Under the pieces are notes generated by a model. That model saw only the letters and a list, made by a program, of their open reading frames with translations. It ran no database searches and was not told where the DNA came from. Position numbers and translations under genes: made by a program. A DNA stretch of 64,000 nt. It comes from Chitinophaga caeni (GTDB lineage Bacteria; Bacteroidota; Bacteroidia; Chitinophagales; Chitinophagaceae). This document shows positions 36,246 through 45,783 of the stretch, piece after piece. The stretch is from contig NZ_CP023777.1 in the NCBI RefSeq assembly GCF_002557795.1, positions 744,001 through 808,000 on the forward strand, given 5' to 3'. The first letter of the stretch is position 1. Every line of letters begins with the position of its first letter.

Positions 36246-37541
36246 TTATAATCTTGCATCTACTAAAGTTCTTTCAACACAGGACTTTGTATCAAAAATC
36301 ACCGCTTCGTGGCTGTTCTTAAGCAGCTTAAAGTCAATAGTTAAAAAATCATCGTGTGCTACAGCTATGATTATTGAATCATATTGCGATTCAATTGTAT
36401 CAATTAACTTTATACCGTATTCCTCTGCAACCTGTTGAGGATTTGCATGTGGATCATATACATCAACGTTAATTCCATATTGAATTAATTCATTATAGAT
36501 ATCAATAACCCTGGAATTCCTTATATCTGGGCAGTTTTCTTTAAATGTTATTCCTAAAATCAATGACTTTGACCCACTAATTTTATGGCATTTCTGGATT
36601 AATAGTTTTACAACCTTACTTGCAACGAACATACCCATATTATCATTGACTCTTCTCCCTGAAAGTATAACTTGGGGATGATAGCCTAAGGATTCTGCCT
36701 TGTGAGCTAAATAATACGGGTCAACCCCTATACAATGGCCTCCAACTAAACCTGGTTTATATTTTAAAAAATTCCATTTTGTACCTGCGGCTTCGATTAC
36801 ATCCGTAGTATCAATTCCCAACCTATCAAAGATCAATGCTAACTCATTTACAAAACTTATATTCACATCCCTTTGTGCATTTTCAATTGCTTTAGACGCT
36901 TCAGCCACTTTCAAACTTGGCGCTTTATGTGTGCCTGCCAAGATAATACTTGCATATAAGGAGTCAACAAAATCGGCAATTAACGGTGTAGAACCGGAAG
37001 TCACTTTCTTTATCTTCACCAAAGTATTCACTTTATCTCCGGGGTTAATCCTTTCTGGAGAATACCCGCAATAAAAATCCAAATTAAACCGCAAGCCGGA
37101 TATTTTTTCTAAAAGTGGCACACAATCCTCTTCAGTACAACCTGGATATACAGTAGATTCATAAATAACGATATCACCTTTTTTCAATATTTTTGCAAGC
37201 ATTTCAGTTGCTCTCAATAAAGGCGTAAGATCGGGGGATTTGAATTCATTAATAGGAGTTGGGACAGTTACGATAAAAACATTCTGATCTTTAATATCGT
37301 TTATTTCACACGAAAATTTAAGCCCTTTCTTTCCACCAGTTTGAGGGTACAAATCAACAACAGCTGATAAAGCTTCTAAATCAGCTTCTTTAGTATGATC
37401 TTCCTTTCTTGACAATTCATCTACCCTCTTCCTATTTATATCGAACCCTATAACATTATACTTTTTACCAAATTCAATAGCTAACGGTAGGCCAACGTAT
37501 CCAAGTCCGATGATAGCAATTTTGGTATTTTCTAGCTTCAT
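36246..37541 (-). CDS. UDP-N-acetylhexosamine 6-dehydrogenase (TviB/WbpO/WbpA group)
   Basis: A protein of 431 residues. [20 protein letters not shown] is the NAD site, and Cys270 in [18 protein letters not shown] is the catalytic thiol. [16 protein letters not shown] and [20 protein letters not shown] are near-identical to the TviB-type enzymes. It oxidises UDP-GlcNAc (or GalNAc) at C6 to the uronic acid in two NAD-dependent steps. This is the first sugar-specific step in the cluster and the first gene after wzz. Confidence 0.9.
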   Translation of the reverse strand: MKLENTKIAIIGLGYVGLPLAIEFGKKYNVIGFDINRKRVDELSRKEDHTKEADLEALSAVVDLYPQTGGKKGLKFSCEINDIKDQNVFIVTVPTPINEFKSPDLTPLLRATEMLAKILKKGDIVIYESTVYPGCTEEDCVPLLEKISGLRFNLDFYCGYSPERINPGDKVNTLVKIKKVTSGSTPLIADFVDSLYASIILAGTHKAPSLKVAEASKAIENAQRDVNISFVNELALIFDRLGIDTTDVIEAAGTKWNFLKYKPGLVGGHCIGVDPYYLAHKAESLGYHPQVILSGRRVNDNMGMFVASKVVKLLIQKCHKISGSKSLILGITFKENCPDIRNSRVIDIYNELIQYGINVDVYDPHANPQQVAEEYGIKLIDTIESQYDSIIIAVAHDDFLTIDFKLLKNSHEAVIFDTKSCVERTLVDARL

Positions 37542-37572
37542 TACTTTGTATTTTTGGGAATTAAAGTTTAAC

Positions 37573-38640
37573 TTATTCTGCCATTATATTTTTATAAAGC
37601 TTCATCACGACAACCATCATGAAAGCTAAAACCATAGAAACAAATGCACCGATAAAAGTTGCCCTCACTTTCCCTATCTTAACATTTTTAAGAGGCATTA
37701 AAGGCTTATCAATTATTTGTATAATTGGCCTTTCTTGCACCAGGGAAATCTTAGTTAGTTCTAGATTTTTTACTACTTCTATATACATTGTTTGTAAAAT
37801 GGTCTTATTTCTTTGCGCCAGTTCATTTGACACTCCTGCAACTCTTCTTACTGCATTTAAATTTATATCTTGAATTCTCGCAAGCTCTACTGTACTTTGA
37901 TTCAATAGTTTCTCAATCGAGTCAGCTTTCATCTGCAAGCGATCTATATTAGTATTATACCTTTGTATCTTGGTGTTAATGTAAAAATCAATGGCTTCCT
38001 TAACTAAGTTTTCTGTAAATATTTTACTAAATAACTCATCTTTAGATGTAAATCGAACCTGTATAAAATCAAGCTTTTTGTCTAATTTTGAAATTTTTAA
38101 ATTGGATTCAGTAATTTTCGTGTAAATAATATTCAGGACGCTATCTTGCATTCTGTCAAGTTTCGCTCTTGGGATTTCTAATGGAAAACTAATTGCACTA
38201 TTTGATTCCTTTTTTAGATCACTAATATTTAGATAATAATCCGCCATTGAATACCCTTTCCCGTTCTTCTCAATAGGTAATAACAATGTCTTTTCTATTA
38301 ACATTCTCGACTTCAAAAATTCTAGAATATTGTCCCCGCTAAATATTCCACTTCTCACTGTTCCTCCCAAATCAATTCCGAATTGACTTGCTAGACCAGC
38401 GTATGAACTTAAATCACCTGATTGACTATTTTCTATCACAAAGGTAAGATTAGCTTCGTATTTATCTTTCTGAATAGAAGCTAATAATAACCCAATACCA
38501 GCTCCTATTATGCCAACTATAATATACACCAACCATTTCGAGAGAATATATTTGCTCCATCCATTTATTGAAATGATAATTTCCTTTAAGGACAAACCAT
38601 TCTGCTTACCCCCTACCGAAATAGAATCGTTACTACCCAT
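37573..38640 (-). CDS. wzz: Wzz-type polysaccharide chain-length / co-polymerase protein
   Basis: A protein of 355 residues with a membrane segment at about 35-58 ([21 protein letters not shown]), a helical periplasmic region (about 60-320) and a second membrane segment at about 325-348. A proline-rich stretch [16 protein letters not shown] precedes TM2, as in Wzz. No cytoplasmic tyrosine-kinase domain is attached, and none is encoded in the window. It should control polymer length with Wzy and contact the Wza-like channel encoded just upstream. The A+T-rich composition begins here. Confidence 0.85.
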   Translation of the reverse strand: MGSNDSISVGGKQNGLSLKEIIISINGWSKYILSKWLVYIIVGIIGAGIGLLLASIQKDKYEANLTFVIENSQSGDLSSYAGLASQFGIDLGGTVRSGIFSGDNILEFLKSRMLIEKTLLLPIEKNGKGYSMADYYLNISDLKKESNSAISFPLEIPRAKLDRMQDSVLNIIYTKITESNLKISKLDKKLDFIQVRFTSKDELFSKIFTENLVKEAIDFYINTKIQRYNTNIDRLQMKADSIEKLLNQSTVELARIQDINLNAVRRVAGVSNELAQRNKTILQTMYIEVVKNLELTKISLVQERPIIQIIDKPLMPLKNVKIGKVRATFIGAFVSMVLAFMMVVVMKLYKNIMAE

Positions 38641-38656
38641 AATTATTTAATGTATA

Positions 38657-41110
38657 CTAAAGATTATTGATTATAGTTGTAATAATTAATGCCAATGAAG
38701 CCACCCCAGTACTGATCCCTAATACCTCCTGCCCAGATAATCCCCGCTGGCTCGCCTTCGCCGGCACATAAATCTCCGCTCCCGGCTTCAACTTCGGGTA
38801 ACTATTAAAAAACAGTACTTTCTTCGTTCCCTTCACTGTACCATTCGCGTATACAATATAACTCCTCCTCTTCAAAGCCTGCGCTGTAAACCCTCCGGCC
38901 CCTCTAACATAATCTCTAAAGCTATTCTCTTTCGTAAATCGAATCTTCTTGGGGAAATAAATCTCTCCGAATACTTGAACCGTCTGCAATTTCTTAGGTA
39001 CCCGGATAATATCACCTTCTTCTAAAAACAGATCATCTTTTGATCCCGGTTTTTTCAATATTGCAGGTAAATCGATATTCACCAATTGCATGTTACGCTG
39101 TACATCACTTTTAAACCTATTGACACTCGCACTGTCTTCCAACTTGTTATAATATACTTCCAGCTTGTTATGCAGCAATACCGAATCCGACGCGTTAACA
39201 AAGGTTCTCCTGACCATCACCGCACCTTCCGCATAAGCATCGGGCCTTAACCCACCCGAGCGTCTAATCAAATCCGAAATACGCTCTTTCTTTGAATTGA
39301 TCGTGTAACTACCCGGGTAAAGAACTTCCCCCCCGATATTTACATCCGCTTGTTCCGTATACGATGGCGACTTCCGTACCATCACCTCGTCAAACGGTTG
39401 CAATTCAAAATGCGTCATCTCGTTGCTTACGGCCATGCCCGGCGTAATATCAAAATGCTGGATAATCGCCAAAGCAGTATCGTTGCCGGTATTTTCCTGG
39501 CTGCGGATCCGGCGGGAGATTTCCACGCGCTGCAAGGAAGCTGCATCCTGTAAGCCCCCGGCTAATAAAATCAGGTCCTCCAACTGCATCCCTTCAGCAT
39601 AGCTGAATCTGCCCGGAATATTTACCAGCCCGCTGATATGTACTGTAAAATCTTCTTGTAATTCAAATTTATTATAGATGATAACACTGTCTTCCCTTCG
39701 CAGTTGAATATTCGATGCGCCGGATAATACATCCTTCACATTGAAATTGATCATCTGGGGGGTCATGTCTTCCTTAAAACGGCGAATCAAACCACGTGTC
39801 AAGGATGCTTCTTCCCTTACACCATCAGCTTTTGAGATGAGATCCTTTATTGTCATGCCGCTCTCAAGGGAGTAATTACCGGGATGAAACACCGCCCCGC
39901 TGATAACAACGCGGTTTGAAAAGCGGTTCAACACCGAATCAACTTCAAATTTATCGCCCGAATGTAATTCGTAAGTAGCTATCTCGGCCTGCGGGATATC
40001 GATCACCTCGCGTTCCCGGTTATTGATCCTGAAACCGCGGATCAACTCTTTATATGCCGCGTCGGTATACCCACCGGCATAACGGATGACGTCTTTCAAA
40101 GTTTCGCCGGGCTTCACTTCGAAAATACCCGGTGTTTTCACGCCGCCGGATAGCTCTACCCTTGTTTGGTAAGGGTTTACCTTGATAATGTCTTGATCCT
40201 GTAATACCAAGTTATTGGAAAGATCCCCTTTGTTTAAGAAGTCGTATAAATCGAAGGTTACAACTGGTTGCCCGTTCCTGATGAGCTGGATATCCCTGAA
40301 AGAACCATTGTTGTTAGGTCCGCCGGAAACATATAAAGCATTGGCTATAGTAGCTAGCGAGGGTAGGGTATAGGAGCCGGGGGTTTCAATTTCTCCTATC
40401 AGTAGCACGCGGATACTGCGGATATTCCCCAGGTTTACCTGTACCGATGTGTTGCCGGTATTGATGGCGCTATAAATTGTGGCTAATTGCTTGGTAATCC
40501 TGCGGGTGGCATCCTCGATTGTAAGGCCGTTTACGTAGATAGGACCCAGGTTTGGTACACGGATATAACCTTCCGCGTTCACCTTCAGCCTCATCTGTGT
40601 TTCGTTATAACCGTAAACATCGATCAACAGTTCGTCCCCGGTTGCGAGGCGATAATTGGGCGGGGTCGCCATCCTGAGATTCGGTTCGAAGGTTAAGTTT
40701 TTATTGCTGAATAGCTGCGCCCCGTAAACTTTAGATTGAACACCCTTTTTTGACGGCTTGGTTTGACCGCCGGCTTCCCAATCTACACTGCGTTCACCGT
40801 CGTACAAGTTATTATCAGCATTTCCCTTGTTGGCGGCAGAAAGGTCGCCTTCCAGGTTCAGGGTGCGGATGCGTTGTTTCAATTTGCTGACCTGTGCTGC
40901 GGGTATCCCCTTAGCCTCGGCATAACTATCGATGTTATCCAAGGTTACCCCGTTTTTCTGCATTTCGGTCACAATCTGTTTGATTTGGGCATCAGACAAT
41001 TGGTCGATATTCACCTGTTTCAGTGCTTCCGGATCAACGGTAGGTACCTGTGCCATAGCAGTTATACTCATGAATAGCAGCAACAGTTGAACCAACAATA
41101 ATTTTTTCAT
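38657..41110 (-). CDS. wza: Wza-like polysaccharide export protein with SLBB repeats
   Basis: I choose the ATG at 41110 because it begins a clean signal peptide (MKKLLLVQLLLLFMSITAMA); the frame is open 72 bp further upstream. The protein has 817 residues. A Poly_export domain contains YRLATGDELLIDVYGYNETQ, followed by at least five SLBB (soluble ligand-binding beta-grasp) repeats such as VRVLLIGEIETPGSYTLPSL, VELSGGVKTPGIFEVKPG and VHISGLVNIPGRFSYAEG. A hydrophobic C-terminal helix lies near residues 793-813. It forms the outer-membrane or periplasm-spanning exit channel. Base composition is like the core chromosome, in contrast to the next gene, wzz. Confidence 0.92.
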   Translation of the reverse strand: MKKLLLVQLLLLFMSITAMAQVPTVDPEALKQVNIDQLSDAQIKQIVTEMQKNGVTLDNIDSYAEAKGIPAAQVSKLKQRIRTLNLEGDLSAANKGNADNNLYDGERSVDWEAGGQTKPSKKGVQSKVYGAQLFSNKNLTFEPNLRMATPPNYRLATGDELLIDVYGYNETQMRLKVNAEGYIRVPNLGPIYVNGLTIEDATRRITKQLATIYSAINTGNTSVQVNLGNIRSIRVLLIGEIETPGSYTLPSLATIANALYVSGGPNNNGSFRDIQLIRNGQPVVTFDLYDFLNKGDLSNNLVLQDQDIIKVNPYQTRVELSGGVKTPGIFEVKPGETLKDVIRYAGGYTDAAYKELIRGFRINNREREVIDIPQAEIATYELHSGDKFEVDSVLNRFSNRVVISGAVFHPGNYSLESGMTIKDLISKADGVREEASLTRGLIRRFKEDMTPQMINFNVKDVLSGASNIQLRREDSVIIYNKFELQEDFTVHISGLVNIPGRFSYAEGMQLEDLILLAGGLQDAASLQRVEISRRIRSQENTGNDTALAIIQHFDITPGMAVSNEMTHFELQPFDEVMVRKSPSYTEQADVNIGGEVLYPGSYTINSKKERISDLIRRSGGLRPDAYAEGAVMVRRTFVNASDSVLLHNKLEVYYNKLEDSASVNRFKSDVQRNMQLVNIDLPAILKKPGSKDDLFLEEGDIIRVPKKLQTVQVFGEIYFPKKIRFTKENSFRDYVRGAGGFTAQALKRRSYIVYANGTVKGTKKVLFFNSYPKLKPGAEIYVPAKASQRGLSGQEVLGISTGVASLALIITTIINNL

Positions 41111-41567
41111 AGATTGCTTGTAATAAAAACTTTCTCGAAACTTTTTTAAGGTATTCCAATAATCACCATTCCCAATTTTCAAGGGGCTATTGAAAATTGA
41201 GAGGCAAATTTATTAAAAATAAGATACAAATCTTAATACCTACACTCCTATATAAATAAATATGAGCAGCTTTTGAACAAATTTCAATCCAAACTCTAGG
41301 ATCACTCGTAAATAATTCTATCAATCGCCCCATTTGATATTCATTTTTATTAACATTTGTTTAATTATAAATACGTAAATAGTTAAACAGAATTACGATC
41401 GATATAAAAAGAAAAATTTTCAAGTGATTTTTATTTTTAGTATATTTAAATACTGATTATTAAAATGTTAAGCGTTCGGGAAGTTTTTATTTCATTGAAA
41501 AAAAAGCGTGAAATTATTGGAATGAACATTTAATTTGTTTAAATTAGTAGAGCAAAAATTAAACAAT
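41111..41567. other. A+T-rich divergent control region of the exopolysaccharide operon
   Basis: This region separates wza (minus) from an ECF sigma gene (plus). On the minus strand TAAATTTG at 41205-41212 matches the -7 box, with a TTTG at 41227-41230 that is closer than usual. No clear box for the sigma gene, no terminator and no ORF are seen. The long leader before wza (about 90 nt) could carry further control. Confidence 0.4.
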
Positions 41568-42068
41568 ATGTCATCCGCTGAATTCAACACCCTATTATTG
41601 AGCAACGCTGATTTTCTCAAGCCCTTTGCTATTACTCTTACCAAAGACGCCGAATCAGCTAAAGATCTCTTCCAAGAAACAATGTTCCGAGCCATTTCCA
41701 ACCAGGAAAAATACCTGGCAGGTACCAACATCCGGGCATGGCTGTACACCATCATGAGGAACATATTTATTAACAATTACAGGCGTAAATCAAAACAGCA
41801 CCTTTGCTTTGACAATTCCTCCAACGATTTCCTGTTAAACTCTAACCAAGTGATTATCGGGAATCATGCCGAGGCCGGACTCAGGGTCAAAGACATACAG
41901 GTTGCTGTACATGGTTTGCCGGTAATCTTTAAAAAACCTTTCCTCCTGTATCTCGACGGTTTCAAATATTTCGAAATCGCGGAATTGCTGGATGAACCCC
42001 TGGGTACTATTAAAAGCCGTATCCACTTTGCACGGAAAATGCTGAAAGCACAAGTAGCCCGGCATTAA
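41568..42068 (+). CDS. ECF-type RNA polymerase sigma factor
   Basis: With the ATG at 41568 the protein has 166 residues. Region 2 includes DAESAKDLFQETMFRAISNQEKY and NIRAWLYTIMRNIFINNYRR, which bind core polymerase and the -10 element. Region 4 includes FLLYLDGFKYFEIAELLDEPLGTIKSRIHFAR, a helix-turn-helix. No anti-sigma gene or TonB receptor is adjacent. It is transcribed away from the polysaccharide operon and may control it, but this is only positional inference. Confidence 0.9.
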   Translation: MSSAEFNTLLLSNADFLKPFAITLTKDAESAKDLFQETMFRAISNQEKYLAGTNIRAWLYTIMRNIFINNYRRKSKQHLCFDNSSNDFLLNSNQVIIGNHAEAGLRVKDIQVAVHGLPVIFKKPFLLYLDGFKYFEIAELLDEPLGTIKSRIHFARKMLKAQVARH

Positions 42069-42301
42069 ATTAAATTCTAGAATGTGTAGTCGTTTGTTGT
42101 TATTGTTAGCTTGTTCGAGACAAATCCCATAGTCCTGTCCCTACTAGCTGTATCATCCTTATAGGGTTCATGTGATTTGTTTGTTTAAACCGATTTACCA
42201 TGTAATTAACCCGGCAAACACCCTTTCGACTTCTATTAAATGGATGCTCATCCGTGTACATCCACGGCTATGCTTAAGGCATAACCAAATATTCCTTTTA
42301 T

Positions 42302-42346
42302 AAATCAATAAGTATCAATATTAAACTTGTTGGTACTTATTGATTT
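42302..42346. terminator. hairpin next to the insertion remnant
   Basis: Perfect 13-bp arms AAATCAATAAGTA / TACTTATTGATTT with a 19-nt loop. The right arm runs into the direct repeat that borders the IS4-like remnant, so the element probably inserted into or beside this hairpin. Confidence 0.55.
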
Positions 42347-42683
42347 TCAATCATTGTGGCCCGACTAAAATTGCATTAAATTTACTTGGATTCCTTACCT
42401 GATCAAGGACATAAGCGAAGGATGAGCTATTCAGCCCCACCGAGAAAACCGTGGAACTTCGCACCGTTGATAGCGAACGGTAGTTGGGCGATACAGTAGT
42501 ACAAAAGCTGGATCGCACGATCAAATTGGCGGCCGTAATGGCCAATTTGTGCCCTTTTTGGATACTCGTTTTTTGGGCAAGCAAAAAAGTACAAGAAACG
42601 AGCAGATGAACATTGAATCGAACTTTTATGGCGATTATAATTTTTTTCATTCAAAATTTAGTCGGACAATAATGATTTTCAAT
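42341..42683. mobile_element. IS4-like remnant or MITE with 11-bp target duplication
   Basis: The 11-bp direct repeat TGATTTTCAAT occurs at 42341-42351 and 42673-42683. Immediately inside are imperfect inverted ends: ATTGTGGCCCGACTAAAATT on the left and, reverse-complemented, ATTGTCCGACTAAATTTT on the right. An 11-bp duplication is in the range of the IS4 group. The 321-bp interior has no intact transposase; short minus-strand frames across it are not recognisable proteins. It is therefore a deletion derivative or a non-autonomous element. Confidence 0.7.
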
Positions 42684-42817
42684 TGCTAATATTTTCGTGT
42701 TGAATCACACGAAGAGGGGAATTATTATCCAGGGGATGGATTTACAAACTTCTTGCTATAACTTTAGCATTATGGCAATGTTTTTGCCGCTAGCTGCAAA
42801 TTTCTAAAACCCTGCAA

Positions 42818-43351
42818 ATGCAACAAACCGCTCCCCTGATACTTGTTAACGAATCAGACGAACCCATCGGCACCATGGAAAAGATGCAAGCGCACCGCGA
42901 AGGTTTGCTACACCGCGCTTTTTCCATATTCATATTCAATAGGAAACGTCAAATGCTCTTGCACCAAAGGGCTGATGAAAAATATCATAGCGGTGGCTTG
43001 TGGACAAATGCTTGCTGTAGTCACCCCATCCCGGGTGAAGAACTTATTATAAGCGCCCAAAGAAGATTACAAGAAGAGATGGGCTTCCAATGCCCCCTTG
43101 AAGAAATATTCTCCTTCGTTTATAAAGCCGAACTTGATAATAACCTCGTTGAGCATGAATTCGATCATGTATTAGTAGGCACTTATGAAGGAGATATCGT
43201 TCCGAATAAGGAAGAGGTGCAAGATTTCGGTTATTACTCCGTCGATGATATTCAAAGATTATTAGAAAAGAACCCCGAAGATTTTACAGCCTGGTTTAAA
43301 ATCGCATTCCCGAAAGTGATGGATTGGGTCTTCGTAAGTGGCGGCAAATAA
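42818..43351 (+). CDS. idi: isopentenyl-diphosphate delta-isomerase, type 1
   Basis: A protein of 177 residues. LHRAFSIFIFNRKRQMLLHQRADEKYHSGGLWTNACCSHP includes the catalytic cysteine (in CCSHP) and metal-ligand histidines of type 1 Idi. The Nudix-like helix GEELIISAQRRLQEEMGF follows, and LDNNLVEHEFDHVLVG contains the catalytic glutamate region. It interconverts IPP and DMAPP for isoprenoid synthesis. It is transcribed alone and followed by a terminator shared with the convergent gene. Confidence 0.95.
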   Translation: MQQTAPLILVNESDEPIGTMEKMQAHREGLLHRAFSIFIFNRKRQMLLHQRADEKYHSGGLWTNACCSHPIPGEELIISAQRRLQEEMGFQCPLEEIFSFVYKAELDNNLVEHEFDHVLVGTYEGDIVPNKEEVQDFGYYSVDDIQRLLEKNPEDFTAWFKIAFPKVMDWVFVSGGK

Positions 43352-43353
43352 GG

Positions 43354-43380
43354 AATACCGCACCTTGAAAGGTACGGTAT
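43354..43380. terminator. bidirectional terminator between idi and the SnoaL-fusion gene
   Basis: ATACCGCACCTT and AAGGTACGGTAT pair with one mismatch around a 3-nt loop, between two convergent genes. Confidence 0.7.
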
Positions 43381-43414
43381 AGTATAATTTAATGCCATCC
43401 AACTTAGCTGTAAA

Positions 43415-44254
43415 CTATTTCAAGACTGCTTTGTATATCCCGCGCTCCATTTGAATGCCCCAGGCTTTTAATTGTGCTGGCATATCGAAGCCTTCTGCCT
43501 GGTAGCTTGCAATTACCTTGTTTTTAGCCTGTTCTAGGGCTGCTGCATCCCTCCAATGGGCCACGGTGATCAATTGCGTTGTATCGCCTGATGAGAATTT
43601 GTAAATGGTGTCCCCTTCGAACCCTTCCATCTTCTTAATCATTTCCCTGTTAAGGGCCATCCTTTGCTCAAAAGCCGGCAATGCTTCGTTGGGAACTTTG
43701 AACTGATCTATAAAATACACACTTCCGGTCGTTGCTGGCTTCGGAATAGCGTTTACATCGGCTGGTAAAACACCCAATTGTTGCAAGAAATCCAACCGAT
43801 CGGTATGTACCTCGGAAGCCACGATTTGCCCGGCTTCCAGCTTGTAGATTGCCATTCCGAAACTGTTAACCGTTTTACCGGTTGCAGCGATTCCTGGTAA
43901 AGGTCCTTCTTGTGTGCCAGTTACATGCCAGCACGCTACGACCTGGTCTCCTTCTGCAACAATATGATCCAATTCCCATTTCAAACCCGGGAAAGCGGCT
44001 ATCAAGGGTAGGATGGGCTTCTTAAATGCTTTGGCCCCTTTTTGTTGATCAATGCCTGCATATCCAGGAGAGATGATTTGATCCAATTTATCAAATGCCC
44101 TTTTATTCAAAATTTCTTCATACAGTTCCCGGATAATTTCTTTGTTTTCCATATTGTTTGTCGTTTTTTCTGATGGTGAATAATTAGCCTGCGTTTGCGC
44201 CCCCAGGCCCATAACCTGCAACTGCATTAGCAGCAATATCATCAAGTGTTTCAT
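43415..44254 (-). CDS. SnoaL-like ester cyclase fused to a monooxygenase-type ABM domain
   Basis: Starting at the ATG at 44254, which gives a signal peptide (MKHLMILLLMQLQVMGLGA), the protein has 279 residues. Residues about 37-155 form a SnoaL-like polyketide-cyclase fold (IIREL...GYAGIDQQKGAKAFKKPILPLIAAFPGLKWELDHIVAEGDQVVACWHVTGTQEG). Residues about 175-275 resemble an antibiotic-biosynthesis-monooxygenase (ABM) domain with the TQLITVAHWRDAAALEQAKNK pattern. The combination in one exported protein is unusual. The reaction and substrate are unknown. Confidence 0.75.
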   Translation of the reverse strand: MKHLMILLLMQLQVMGLGAQTQANYSPSEKTTNNMENKEIIRELYEEILNKRAFDKLDQIISPGYAGIDQQKGAKAFKKPILPLIAAFPGLKWELDHIVAEGDQVVACWHVTGTQEGPLPGIAATGKTVNSFGMAIYKLEAGQIVASEVHTDRLDFLQQLGVLPADVNAIPKPATTGSVYFIDQFKVPNEALPAFEQRMALNREMIKKMEGFEGDTIYKFSSGDTTQLITVAHWRDAAALEQAKNKVIASYQAEGFDMPAQLKAWGIQMERGIYKAVLK

Positions 44255-44275
44255 AGTATCTTGTTTGTTATTATG

Positions 44276-44283
44276 CAAAACTA
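44276..44283 (-). promoter_or_regulatory. promoter -7 box of the SnoaL-fusion gene
   Basis: On the minus strand TAGTTTTG matches TAnnTTTG and lies about 20 bp before the ATG at 44254. Confidence 0.5.
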
Positions 44284-44430
44284 ACAGCGGCCTTGCCAGG
44301 GAAATTGTAAAAATTCATTGATTTGGCAATTTCAAGTCAACAGTATGAAAGCCGGGAGTTTTTTGATAGATTTATTGCCTGTTTAGAGGCAATGCTTTTT
44401 TTATTGGTATTCAATCATCAAATTATTTCT

Positions 44431-45645
44431 ATGTTTTATTCCACGAAGTCATTACCGAAAGGAATCCTATTTTTCTCATTGATGGCAATTGCCGTTATCT
44501 CTAACGGCTGTTTTCAGAAAGAAGCTAAGCAAGAAAAAGCAGGGGTTAACCAGTTACCCGATTGGGCCATGGGTGGATTTGTAAGGCCCGCCGGTATCAA
44601 CCCCGTAATTTCCCCGTTAGGGCAAAGTCAATTTTTAGATCCAATGAAAGATTCACTGGTAGCCTGGGAGTCCAATGATACGTTCAATCCCGCTGCCGCC
44701 GTTAAAGACAGCCAGATCGTTGTTTTATACCGTGCCGAAGACAAGTCGGGTGTTGGTATCGGTTTTAGAACATCCAGGTTGGGATATGCCTCCAGCAATG
44801 ATGGTCTACATTTCGACAGGAAAAACACCCCCGTTTTTTACCCGGCTGATGATGATCAAAAAGAATATGAATGGCCGGGAGGAACGGAAGATCCTAGGGT
44901 TGCCGTGACGGAAGAAGGTACCTATGTTATGTTCTACACGCAGTGGAACCGTAAAACGCCGCGCTTGGGTGTTGCTACTTCTAAGGACCTGGTTAATTGG
45001 GAGAAACATGGCCCCATTTTCAAGGACAATAAAACATTTCCCCAACTTTTTAATGAGGCGCATAAATCAGCATCCATCCTCACGAAACTGGTCAATGATC
45101 GCCAGGTAATTACCAAGATCAACGGCCGTTATTGGTTATATTGGGGAGAAAGGGGCGTGTACGGAGCCACCTCCGATGACCTGGTGCATTGGGAACCGGT
45201 AGTTGATGAAGCAGGTAAGTTGAAAGCCTTCATCTCACCGAGGAAAGGTTACTTCGATAGTGATCTAACAGAATGCGGCCCCCCGGCAATCATGACCGAC
45301 AAGGGCATTATCCTGCTTTACAATGGCAAGAACAATCCTAAAAATGGGGATAAACGATTTAACAAGGGCACTTACAGCGCTGGCCAAGTTTTATTTGACA
45401 AAAACGATCCTACCAAAGTACTGGAGCGCTTGGATGTTCCGTTTTTAAGGCCAATGGAATCTTTTGAGAAAAGTGGTCAATATGTTGACGGGACTGTATT
45501 CATCGAAGGACTTGTTTATTTTAAAAAGAAATGGTTCCTGTATTATGGTTGCGCTGATTCGAGGGTGGCGGTTGCCGTATTTGATCCGGAAAACCCGGCT
45601 CCAGCGGATCCTTTGCCCGGCGGAGCGCTGCCTGTAACCAAGTAG
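44431..45645 (+). CDS. GH130-family glycoside phosphorylase/hydrolase, lipoprotein
   Basis: The ATG at 44431 gives 404 residues and a lipoprotein-type signal (hydrophobic stretch, then SNGC with the cysteine at residue 27). The five-bladed propeller motifs of GH130 are present: DTFNPAAAVKDSQIVVLYRAED, GGTEDPRVAVTEEGTYVMFYTQWN and DLTECGPPAIMTDKGIILLYNG. The family acts on beta-mannosides, either with phosphate or as hydrolases. A lipid-anchored, probably periplasmic or surface location suggests hydrolysis rather than cytosolic phosphorolysis. No partner sugar-utilisation genes are adjacent. Confidence 0.85.
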   Translation: MFYSTKSLPKGILFFSLMAIAVISNGCFQKEAKQEKAGVNQLPDWAMGGFVRPAGINPVISPLGQSQFLDPMKDSLVAWESNDTFNPAAAVKDSQIVVLYRAEDKSGVGIGFRTSRLGYASSNDGLHFDRKNTPVFYPADDDQKEYEWPGGTEDPRVAVTEEGTYVMFYTQWNRKTPRLGVATSKDLVNWEKHGPIFKDNKTFPQLFNEAHKSASILTKLVNDRQVITKINGRYWLYWGERGVYGATSDDLVHWEPVVDEAGKLKAFISPRKGYFDSDLTECGPPAIMTDKGIILLYNGKNNPKNGDKRFNKGTYSAGQVLFDKNDPTKVLERLDVPFLRPMESFEKSGQYVDGTVFIEGLVYFKKKWFLYYGCADSRVAVAVFDPENPAPADPLPGGALPVTK

Positions 45646-45671
45646 ATATTAACGATGCAGTGTATAAATAA

Positions 45672-45711
45672 AAACCGGGAACTAATAATTTCGTTCCCGG
45701 TTTCGTTTTTT
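45672..45711 (+). terminator. terminator of the GH130 gene
   Basis: AAACCGGGAAC / GTTCCCGGTTT stem (45672-45682, 45693-45703) followed by CGTTTTT. Confidence 0.88.
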
Positions 45712-45783
45712 CAATAACTCCATTCTTCATTCTTCAAGAATGATATATTAAAGCCTGCCAAATTTTAAACCGTCAAAATAATA

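Noticed and set aside
42351..42654. Two minus-strand ORFs of 75-99 codons
   Set aside because: They lie in the IS4-like remnant and do not resemble a transposase or any known protein.
44323..44430. Upstream extension of the GH130 gene
   Set aside because: The lipoprotein signal begins at the ATG at 44431; the extension starts with TTG and would bury the signal.
45651..45713. 20-codon ORF after the GH130 gene
   Set aside because: It is entirely made of the terminator hairpin and lacks the motif of the tiny-ORF cassettes.
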